64,000 nucleotides of DNA from Ancylostoma caninum (taxonomy: Eukaryota > Nematoda > Chromadorea > Rhabditida > Ancylostomatidae): positions 1-64,000 of the forward strand of contig JBAJFG010000367.1 in the NCBI GenBank assembly GCA_037903475.1. Reading direction: 5' to 3'. The notes under the pieces were generated by a model that saw nothing but the letters and a program-made list of their open reading frames with translations, made no database searches and was not told where the DNA came from. Below, piece by piece: positions 41,971 through 52,200 of this stretch; the first letter of the stretch is position 1; the number at the start of each line of letters is the position of its first letter. Position numbers and translations under genes: made by a program.

Positions 41971-42504
41971 AACATCTTCTCAACCGCAAACGCCCGATTC
42001 GGGTTGTTAGTTGTTCGAATGAATCGATGTTCATGACCAAGTTCGTGTGCCTGCCCAATAACTTACTAAATCTTAAATTTGATTCGTGGGCTCACAGTTC
42101 TATCAGCAGCGCAAGGGTGGTCTGCACCGGTCTTGTTACAGGCGATATGCGGCTGGCCGTAATCGCTCAAGCTGTTCTTGAGCTTATCTGACGCTAATCA
42201 GGTCCGGCACTTCTTGGCAGTGACCCACAGCGATCGTGTCGGTGTGAAAAAATGAATAGAAATGATGAAAACAAAATGTTGCAAGTTCTCTCTTATCTGA
42301 TCATAAAGTTTGCGTTGAATCACGTACTGGTAGAGGAGCATTTATACGAAAATGACTGAGGCTGAATGGTCGTTACGACGGTGAAGCATGCGATGGACCT
42401 CAGCATTGGCAAAGGGGGTCCCCTCTCGCTTCCGGTTTTAACTTCAGACACGAGTCCGGTGCGCTTTTTGCTACGGAGAGGTCTTATATGGATCAAAGAA
42501 CTAG

Positions 42505-43113
42505 ACGATTGGGTACTATTGTACTTGAGCGGCCCCATTACCGAGCCCATACTCAAAATCATGGATTCCTCTGAAAACTTGCATACAGGGGTAATTTGAT
42601 GTGCTGGTCACGAATATCATATTAGTTTCGCATGATAGTATCGATTTTATTGATTTTATCGATTTTTTTCCAAGTTCGACTGGTATCTCAAATCTCTCTG
42701 AAAAAGTGCATTTAGAGATTTCTGAAGTTGCTGATCACGAATATTACAACCGTTCTGCATCGTTGCCTCGATTTCGTTGATTTTCTCCAGATTTTTATCT
42801 GTAGGGCGATGTAATCGCCGACTCCACTAGAGTTTTCCCCATCAAGTCGACCTTTTCTTGCGAAATCATCATCATTTTTGTAACCAGCACCTTCAGAAAC
42901 CCCAGCAGGCAAATCTTCAGAGCGATCCGAGAGGAGGTCCATACTTGGGTAAAAATCGATAAAATCAATAAAATCGATACTACCATGCGAAATGAATGTG
43001 ATATTCGTGATCAGCACATCGGATTATCTCTGTATGCAAGTTTTCAGAGGAATCCATGATTTTGAGTTTGGGCTCGATAGTGGGGCCGCTCAAGTACAAT
43101 AGTACCGACGATT
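42505..43113. repeat. Inverted-repeat element, ~170 bp arms
   Basis: GGTACTATTGTACTTGAGCG and the following 170 bp (through AAAATCATGGATTCCTCTGA and GTATCGATTTTATTGATTTT) recur inverted at 42945-43113 at roughly 90% identity. The 250 bp centre is unique. The arms contain the GTGCTG.TCACGAATAT word of dispersed repeat R. Confidence 0.8.
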
Positions 43114-43129
43114 GAGACCAATTCATTAG

Positions 43130-43825
43130 GAAAGGAAGCCATTGTCACTCGGACCTGGCCGCTCTAACCAGTGACCGTATCCGCGCACGCGCGTCGGGAC
43201 CCAATGCGCGTCTCGCCCTCTGCCAGCCCCTATTAGGCATGCGAAAGATGCGAAATCATTGAGGCACAACGAATAGTTCTCTATAAACACCACCAATATG
43301 TTTGGAGAATAGATGGGCAACAACAAAATCCTTGCTTGCGCAACCAGTCCTTGAAATTGATGAAACCTTCCATTTTTGATAGGTGTGCAAGCAAGAAACT
43401 AGCAGAAGCAAACGTAGAGTGAGTCAAGAATGATGTGATGAAGCACAACCACTGTATGCGTTTTTAGATGGAAAAACAGTTGAGAAAAGTAGAGCAGCGT
43501 ATACTTGCGAGTCCATCAAGGCTAAAGTGAACCTATTACATTTGTATTCAACATCCACTTGAATTTATCATACCGCTTACGGTGGTGTTCTACTCAAATT
43601 CGAAGAGATCTCACGTTCCTGAGGTGAATTACTAATTCATTCAACTAATCACTTTGGTTACAGTTGCATCACCATTCTTCATGGGCTGCCTCAATGGTTT
43701 CGCATCTTTCGCATGCATAATGGGGGCTGGCAAAGGGCGAGACGCGCGTTGGGTCCCGACGCGCGTGCGCGGATACGTTCAACGGTTAGAGCGGCCGGGT
43801 CCGAGAGACAATGGCTTCTGTTAGT
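43130..43825. repeat. Inverted pair with tRNA-like words
   Basis: 43130-43262 and 43680-43825 are reverse complements, sharing GCGAGACGCGCGTTGGGTCC, GCGCGTGCGCGGATACG and GGTTAGAGCGGCC. The GTTCAACGGTTAGAGCGGCC stretch is like a tRNA D-arm/A-box region, so these may be two opposed SINE copies about 420 bp apart. Confidence 0.6.
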
Positions 43826-44835
43826 ACTACTGCTCTTCTTATGGTTTATATTGTTGTAGCTGAGATTTTTTGCTTTCCATATAGTAGCTGGCATCTATTA
43901 GGTCGACTTGTTCAAACCCTGTGTTTTCTCAATTTGAACATTAACGCTGCTGTATTTTCGCTGTCTCTCATCATGGGTTTTCGTTATCATATCATTTTCC
44001 AGCCTCACATTTAGACTTTCTTCACGAGTAGATTTAGATTTATTACTCTGAATCAATCGTGCCTTAAAACCATGTTATCGATCAAGATATGTAGTTGATC
44101 GCACTCAATCCAATTTACTTGTCACCACGTTTGCATTTGTTGGGCGAGACTATCACCTCTCAGTCTATAGAAGTGGGACTACCCTGCAAATTCTTACTCC
44201 TCGCCATAGGTGGAATAGTTGTGAGAACTGGTCCGTAAAACTCGCCATAGGTGGGGGTCACTCGGCGCCGTCGACCGGGGAGGGGGGGGGGGGGCTATAT
44301 TTGTATGTTTGGACACTTATGGAATCATGCTTATCTACAAACTACAACAGAGGAAAAAAGCACTATCGGAAAATAGTGCTGGCAGCATAGCTGGAAGCCT
44401 GACTAAAAAAGTCGTCCCGAACTTTCATGTATTTAACGATTTTACCAACATTATTTTCGGAAAACTGGAAGAGTCTTGAGGAAGCTCGGCTAACTGGTGA
44501 TGATTAAATAACAGCATTACTAAAAAAATGTTCGGAGAGTCGAGCAGAAACAAAAGCATGAATGAGAATCGACCTAAGAAAAAACAATTTTTTTGACTTC
44601 AACGCCCACTTTCAGGAAAATCCGGAATCCCTCCGCAGAATTCTAATGCGTGGACTATTGAACACAACTACTGAGTTCTAAGAAAAGTATACTGTTTGCA
44701 TAGATTGCGTGAGAAGCTCAGAACTTGATGATAGATTTCTGAGAAAATCCAGACATGCACAAGTAGGGTCCGTGGGGCGCCCTGTCAAGAGCGCAGTATT
44801 GAAAGATTCTAGGATGCGAGGTTAATAGAAAGTAC
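43826..44835. other. No recognisable gene
   Basis: Contains CTCGCCATAGGTGG twice (44209, 44240) and a G-run at 44279-44294. Small frames only. Confidence 0.4.
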
Positions 44836-45262
44836 AAGAAGATTTGCTCCTTCCAGTAATCTGCAGCTTTCCCTGGTTCTTGAACAAGGCCGAAATTTTT
44901 CTCCAAAGCTGGACAGTTTTCGAATTTAGAGCGCGTTTTCCGGCATTTATTGGAGTCCTTCTCCGGATGCGAGGATGCCAGCGTATTCAGTTCATGATTC
45001 TCCGTCGACTGGTACCTGAGTGCAGAATGGATCTTCGCTGGGAAGCTCGGAATGCCGACTGGTGAGAGTGCTGTAACGAGCATTCTCATCGGCTAGACGA
45101 GAAAGTACAGGAATGGAAGAGACGTAGACAAGGACAAATGAATCCTGAAAAATGCACTCTAAATTCGAAAATAGTCCAACTTTGGAGAAAAATTTCGGCC
45201 TTGATTTGCAAGCAATCAGGGAAATTTGGAGAGTATTGGAAAGAGCAAATCTTCCTATATGC
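44836..45262. repeat. Inverted repeat, ~130 bp arms
   Basis: AAGATTTGCTCCTTCCAGTA...AAGGCCGAAATTTTTCTCCA...TTTTCGAATTTAGAGCGC (44838-44965) recurs inverted at 45110-45262. Non-coding. Confidence 0.72.
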
Positions 45263-45483
45263 GCGCCGCGACAACGAACTATTGGGTTTTCTTGACAGTT
45301 ACTGAGTTCTTCTGATAGTTAACATCAAGTACTCCGAAATCATCAAAAAGACCCTGATTTACCCATACAGGAGCAATTTCAGCAAGAGCGGTGGGGCCGC
45401 GACGCATGCTTCCCGTTCCCGCGAAAAACTTACTGCCATTGACGCTCATTGTACTAATATATCAATTTCCCGTTTCTCTTTAG

Positions 45484-45725
45484 GAACCAATGGAAACGGA
45501 TCTACTTGGTCCAGTAGTTCATATGGATTTGTCAGATTTTACAATTACATCTATGAAAGAGCTGGGGTCAGTAATGCTCCGACTCCCAGCGACCCCTCCA
45601 CTTCTGGTACTCCTAGGAGCTCCTCGATCCCCTTTATTCTTGAAGAAAGCCATACAGATGTTGTCCCAGCTCACTTGGTCAAGGTTCGCAGACAGTTGGA
45701 GTCGTCAGCGATTATAATGGCGTAA
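45484..45725 (+). CDS. Terminal exon of an unknown gene
   Basis: After a TTCTCTTTAG acceptor, two leading bases and 80 codons to TAA. It reads TNGNGSTWSSSSYGFVRFYN, YIYERAGVSNAPTPSDPSTS, GTPRSSSIPFILEESHTDVV, PAHLVKVRRQLESSAIIMA: a Ser/Thr/Pro-rich stretch followed by a short mixed C-terminus. Codon use and low hydrophobic content are protein-like. A second frame is also open (75 aa) but less plausible. No upstream exon was fixed; a TTTCAG near 45378 may precede another. A TTAA MITE lies 180 bp downstream, so the 3' UTR is short or contains it. Confidence 0.5.
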
Positions 45726-45904
45726 TGGCATACATCATTCCCTGTAAATAGCAGTTTATTTCGGTCCATTTTAGGTTGTGGCTTCACCAAGATGCTTTGT
45801 TTTCGAGACACACTTCTGTGCCAGCTGCACTCCCCCGACATGCTCAACTTGTTCAGTGCATGGCACTGCCAAATGTTATCGATAAATGGCACTGCAAGTC
45901 TTAA

Positions 45905-46326
45905 AGGCAGCACTCACGGAAATTTTCACTTCTGAATTGAGTCGCTTACCATGTAGCCGGCCGCTGGACAATCGCAACAGTAAGTTGAACACCTTGAATG
46001 GCCACCTACCTGCGAAGATACTGCCGTGGACACATATGCCGCTCTGGACATTAGGGTTCCGTCGCGCTAACTATCGCCTTTGACAGGGTGTGTGCATATG
46101 GTTCAGCGGGGGCGTGTCTGTGAAATTCGTACCATTTGCAGAGTTCCGTGTCGGGACCCATCACGGAACACTCGTCCGCGCTGTGGACACACATGAAATA
46201 CCGCCATCTTTTTCTTTGTTTTTCGCGTGTTTCACGCTACGTCATCGTTGCCAATGAGTTCATCGTCCCTAAAAACCCCGATATACCGCGAAATCTTCAA
46301 CACAAAAATTTCCGTGAGTGCTGCCT
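45905..46326. mobile_element. TTAA-flanked MITE, 422 bp (copy 2)
   Basis: Same ends and same exact length as 18360-18781, TTAA on both sides (45901-45904, 46327-46330). Internal differences are scattered substitutions. Confidence 0.88.
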
Positions 46327-46330
46327 TTAA

Positions 46331-47019
46331 ACATGCTGATGGAGTACACTTGGCACAGGGGCGTACTTGAAGTAGTGCAGTATCTCGTGGAAGCTCCGCC
46401 TCAAACTTTTCAAAACGGAGGGTGCCAAGAAAGGAGTGTTGGCGTTTTTACAGGGATTGTTGTGTATTAAAGCGATCTGAGTCTTCTTACTACTCCACTG
46501 ATATAAAAATCCTGATAACAAAAGTCCTGCAGGACACTGTCCTTGGATTCGGATGCTTTCGGTGCTGTATGGCTTCTAGGAGTGATCAACCTAAAGTAAA
46601 GACTATTTCTACATATTTAATTCGCCTCCTTGGCAAAAAAAAGGCAAGGCTAGCGACGTTCATTGCTGGACCCACCTACTCACGAATACTGCGGCCCTTT
46701 AAACAGTGTGTTGGGAAAGAGCTTGGAATAGATTGCTGGTTCGCTTGAACAATTTTCCGTCTCCCCTGTCGGTGTTCCATTATTCTATCAGGGTTCTATT
46801 TTGTCCTTACCGCATTGCGAGCATTCCGACTATGTACCAGACTGAACTTGACTGTGCTGAAATCTAAAATTTGTGCTGAAAATCCTTGCACAAATTAGCA
46901 AATGCAAACCAAGTTGAAATGCCTACAATGCGACAAAGATAAGAGTAGAACATCGACAGAATAATAGAGCAAAGGGGACTGAAGGTTGTCTAACCAAACC
47001 AGCGATCTATTCCGTACTC
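46331..47019. other. No confident gene
   Basis: A plus-strand frame of 108 codons (46422-46748) includes SRSDQPKVKTISTYLIRLLG, is basic and ends in DCWFA; no acceptor, family or partner exon supports it. Confidence 0.28.
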
Positions 47020-47225
47020 CTCTTAAGCCCTACACAGAGTTTTGCCGCCGGGCGAGTCGCCCATGTCGAAGCATACCGGGCTGCTACGCAGCGCGAGCTC
47101 GCCGCGGCAAAACTCGCCAGGGGGGTCACTCAGAGTATTTTGCCGCGGCGAGCTCGCCCAGCGAGCGGCGACAAGGAATGCCTCGGACCTTTTTTGTCGC
47201 GCGCGGCAAAACTCGCCGATGGTAT
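47020..47225. repeat. GC-rich dispersed repeat, copy 2
   Basis: Same start as 3475-3740 (CTTAAGCCCTACACAGAGTT, TTGCCGCCGG) with several GCCGCGGCAAAA words in both orientations. Confidence 0.55.
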
Positions 47226-47842
47226 TTTTCTTCGTAATTTCACGAATCTTCTAAACAAATTGCACTTCTCCAGTGACGAACATTTCGTTGTTTGTTTATG
47301 TTTTTAGCGCGCCTCACTTGACGTTTTCGGTGAGAGCCGTAAACTAAAACATTTGATGCGGTATCCTTCATGTTATTTTTTGTATTCCTGGTATTTTAGT
47401 CATTGACGACGACGATGTAGCATAGTTAGTCCTAGAATGCCATCTGGAGGTGGTAGCCAGGAACAGTAGGGATAATGGTAATGAGGCACACGTTCCCTAG
47501 GTGGACACCGGGTTCAGAATACTAATTCATAGAATACACAGAAGAGGCGTTCGTTTCGTATCGTTCCGTTCTAACAAGGAATTCTTCAGAAATTCAAAAG
47601 AAGTGGAACAATTACTGCGGATATAGAAAAGATGCCCTAGTGCTAACCACCGCGCTCCCGCCCGACTCTGAGTATCCCCAACGTCGCTGAGCGGTAACTC
47701 TGTGTGCAAAATTTGAGGGGATTCTATGAGATATCGTATTAACAGTTTATGTACATACCGTGAACTGGAGATGAGCAGTAGTAGACGCTCGCATATCTTA
47801 CATAACACCCTAAATTTGTTCTCATTTGTTCCATGTTAAGTG
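47226..47842. other. No recognisable gene
   Basis: AT-rich with short frames on both strands only. Confidence 0.4.
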
Positions 47843-47844
47843 TA

Positions 47845-48163
47845 CAGTCTTTTCCAAAAATTCTTGCCTCACGCTGAACCGCCCGTCAGCTTAGTCACGT
47901 CACACCACGTACAGTCCTTCTCAAAAAGATAAGACTCCGTGACTGCAGAAACGCGATGGGACCTGAGCGATGGATGCGAAGAAAACATGCTCAAAGTGAG
48001 AGAGTCGAGTAGGTCCCGCCGTGATTCTGCGACCACGACGATATGAAACCGCATGCGCAATCCGTCTATATTTTTGACAAGGACTATGATAATGCATAGT
48101 TGATACGGCGCGGCTTAGCAGATGGGCGGTGAAGCGTGAGGCAAGTATTTTTGAGGAGGACTG
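47845..48163. mobile_element. TA-flanked MITE, family CAGTC, 319 bp
   Basis: Left CAGTCTTTTCCAAAAATTCTTG... and right ...GAGGAGGACTG form inverted ends of about 60 bp (sharing CTTGCCTCACGCT and ACCGCCC), flanked by TA at 47843-47844 and 48164-48165. Truncated relative at 16871-17003. Confidence 0.82.
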
Positions 48164-48165
48164 TA

Positions 48166-49223
48166 ACAGCTTCAACACAACAGTAGTAATGCTACTGGAA
48201 TTCTTCTTTTTCTTCTGTTATCCATAATCTTATTTTTATCTGAGTTATTAGTGAGGTGGTGGCACAGTGGTGCAATTTTTTTTTCATCGACTTTGATGGA
48301 GGGGGATGGAGGCATCAAGGAAAGAGGAGATTCCTCCTTTTTTTTTCTTCCTTTCTTGCGGGAAATCTCTTGGGATCTTACCCCCTTCATGCTCTAAGCA
48401 GCGGAAAATCGAAAATTTTTAATTCTTGCCTTGCTTACTCATCAATTCTCCCTATAAGCTTGCTTCATACGATGCATTTGTGCTAAACAGCGCGCCTTTG
48501 AATTCGCAACACGTTAGCGGTAGTTCGAAAGGAACCAATTTGTTGACACGTGCAAATTCATGTATTTATGAATCTTCAGCCTTTAAAAAACATATCCCTT
48601 TTCGGGTATTTCGCGAATGTTCGCGCAATTGCTGTATGTTTAGTGTGACTCAGTCAGTTTATGTCTGGTTCATGGTCACGGAAGCGACGGAACATATCAG
48701 TTACAACAGCAGCCAACTCATGCTTCGGTGACGCCTACAAAAACGTGCTACCTCTTCCCACTTTTTTGCTTCAACAACAATTAGTGAGTTGTACAACATT
48801 TGTTTTTCTGGTCCGAAGTTGAATCGTTTTAAGCATAATGCTATCTACTCTGATATATTTCTGTGTCTGGCCTCATTCTCAGTAAACTTCGCTGAAAGTT
48901 CGTCTTTCAGGATCTACTGTTGGCACGGAAATTAAAACTGTGACCATTACCCTGTGTTTTCTGAATGTTGCTCATTTTACTTCCGGGGCTTTCGACTTCC
49001 AATATCATGGTGTTGTTGTAAAATTCTGAATCAATAAATCTGACAGCCCCTCATTCGTGGTGGTTGAGAATGCTCAAAACCATCATGCCATTTCATTGGA
49101 CTAGTTGACTATCGCTGAATATATCTAGCATGAAACTGACTGCCTTTGCTGAACCACTGCCACTGGTGTCGAATTACGATTACGGCTTTCTTTTTGTTCA
49201 TTTTGTGATAATGAATCGTTTAG
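48166..49223. other. Upstream region of the LRCH gene
   Basis: AT-rich, no confident gene. A 101-codon frame (48426-48731, +) is not protein-like enough to call. If LRCH is trans-spliced at 49223 this stretch holds its promoter and any upstream exon. Confidence 0.35.
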
Positions 49224-49238
49224 CAGTTGGCAAGGTCA

Positions 49239-52200
49239 ATGGAGAAAGTGCTTGAGGAAGCGGAACTATGCGGTGCCCTCAATCTCGCAGGCAGAAAAAT
49301 GAAAGACTTTCCCGCTGAGGTGTCAACAAAGTACGACCTCTCCGATCTCGTTTCTTTAGGTGAGTGTTCGTAGTAGACGTACGTCTGACACTACTGCACC
49401 CTGCGTTGCCGCCTCGGGCGATGACGGCAGCCGATCGCCAGTGTAGACGATGGCGGGGATATGTAGGGTCAGGCAAGCATCGATAATACAAGATTCTTGT
49501 GAAAGTTTGCTGAACTTTCTCAATTTTCATTTGAAGTTTTTTGGTCGGCGGGCTCCAAACCTGAGAGCAGTATTCTAGATGTGGGAGAACATAGGTTTTG
49601 TAAAGTCTTATTAAAACTGTGGGGTCATTACAGTGAACGTGGCGAAGGACAAGAAAGAGGCTTGAGAGGGCTTTTTGCACCATTTTCTCAATATGAGATG
49701 AAAAAGTCAACTTAGAATCAAACGTTATACCCAAGTCTTTGACCTCTTCACGCACTTCCAGGCAAACTCCATTACATACGTATCTGTCGCATGGATCACT
49801 CCCAATATGGAAAACAAAACTTTTACTCAGATTTACTGGAAGTTCCCAAAGCTCTGACCACTCTAACATCCTCTCAATCGAGTTTGAAAGTGCTTCATGA
49901 ATCTCTTTTTTGGTGGATACGTTATAAGAACCATATATTTTAATATCGTCAGCGTAGATTTGAACGCGAATATCAGGATGTGTTTTGAGCATATTTGGCA
50001 GGTCATGGCAATAGATGAGAAAAAGCAAAGGAGAGAGTACCCCTCCCTGAGGTACGCCGCTGGGGCAGACGTAGCGATCAGAAAAACTGTCACCGATTTT
50101 TACATACATGTATCTATGAGAAAGGTATGACCTAATCCAAGTGACCAGAATCGAGTCAAGTCCAAGATTTTCTAGCTTAAACAAAAGTTTGGAATGGTTG
50201 ACTTTATCAAAGGCTTTCGTGAGATCAAAATAAATCACGTCAACAGACTTTCCATGATTCAACGCTGTAATCCAGTCAAAATGGCTATCTGTTAATTGAG
50301 TGGTTGTAGACGCGCCCGAGACAAAGCCGTGTTGCTCAGCAGGGATAATACGATTTTCACGCAACCAAGATATAATTTTAGCACGAATGATTTTTTTTTA
50401 CAATTTACAAGCAGTCTCATCAAAAGTGGGGGATGTAATTCCATATGCATTCAGATCTCAGTGGTAATCGATTAAGCGACGTTCCGTCTTGTGTCTGTGA
50501 ATCTCGTTCGTTGGAGTCATTACGTCTTCGAGGCAACATTTTGCGAAGCGTTCCTTTGAATATTCTTTTCCTGCGTTCGCTAACAGTGCTAGACCTAAGG
50601 TGAGCTTCATTCGTGAATTGTTTGGTGTTCCAATGCCTTTAATCCACTTCTGCCTCAAAACCTTAAGTTCAAAAATTTCTCTGAAAATTCGTCTAGGGTG
50701 GGAGGTGGGGGGGGGGGGGGAAAGGGGGTTGCTTGACGTGCTGGCCACGAGTATCATACTCTCAGACACTTTCACCGGGCAGGCCGCGCACTAAACACCG
50801 GGCAGGCGGCGACCCCTTACGGGGCCTGCCCGGTGTAAGCGCGCGGACTGCCCGTTGCAAGCAAGATAAGCCGTTTGGACGACCGTGCCTGGCTGCCCTC
50901 TTATCATTCATATTTGCTATGCTGGATACATAGTAATCCTTCATCCGTTCACTGACTGCCGACTTGAGCGGTTGAACATGTTCTCCGAAATGAAGCCACC
51001 TTGAAGCGATCACCTATATTTCTGCAAAGGATTTCCAAATTTCGAGATTCTTCTTTTCCCACTACTTGGCTCCGCCACAGGAAGAGTGCGCAAGCGTTCA
51101 GTAGTGGGGAAGCAAAATCGTCCTGTGCTGGGATGCATAAGGTGTTAATCACGAAGCCAAAGATCGTTAAAGCGATTGCTCACCCTATAGACCAGGAAAT
51201 ATTAGGAGATGTATTACGCGAAATTAGGATTGCTAACGTGGTCTCGCTTGGTTATGTGTTTATGACTGCTAGCCCTAGAAATGCACCCTCCAGGTGCTGG
51301 AACCTGCTGACTGCTATGTAGGCTTGTTGACGCTACATCCCCGCCGTGTCGCTTCCTCCTCTCTGCATCTGAATGATACTTACCATTCTCCTTCGCTTAA
51401 ATACCCATGCTAGCTGTTATCATTTGCAGCTCGTTTATATCCTGACAAAACATGTAAATCAATGGTAGGGCAGTCAGGCACGGTTGTCCAAACGGCATTT
51501 CTCGTTGCAAGCGCGCGGCCTGCCCGGTAACGCATCGAGCGAAACCTCTTCAATGCATCGTCATGGTTTTTGAACCAAAAAAGAACGAAAACAAAAACAA
51601 TAAGCAACAGAAATTTGTTATTTCATTCTTCATAATCATGCAACAAATTGACTATACTACTCTTCAATAATTTCGAATCTTGAATCTGAGTAGAAAGAAT
51701 CCTGGTTTGTCATCAACTTCAGGTGTAGGCGTCCCCTTCGACATCGATGAATTCCTCCTTGTTCGCGCCTCCTTCGCTGCCTCCACACGGTGTTTTTTGG
51801 CCTTGCGCTGAAAAAAAAAATAGAAATTGTGGCAAACATGAGAGACGAAAATAAGGACTCACGTCATTAGGTATCCATCGAAAAACTTTAGCGGTGGAGT
51901 CTTCCTCATATTGGTTGCCCGCACATCTCTCCTGAAACAACAGATATTTAGGAGATATTTGTAAAGAAGAAATAAGAAGGACTTACAGGGCCTTTTGTAG
52001 CGCCTTGTATAACTTCGGGCGAATCATGCGGCGCCTCTTTCGAAGCGCGCAACCTCTCTTCGTGGTCGTTCCCGAGCTTCACAAAGAAACTGAAATGTAT
52101 AGGAGAAATAAGCAAGCATATTTAAACCACAAAACTTGGAGAAACCAGTGTTCGACTACCATCTGAGGGGATGGCTCATAAGAAAAGAACGTAGAGCAGA

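Noticed and set aside
49279..49480. C-terminal 70 codons of the CR1-like ORF as part of the LINE protein
   Set aside because: Similarity ends near PTYPRH; the remainder is antisense to LRCH exon 1 and its donor.
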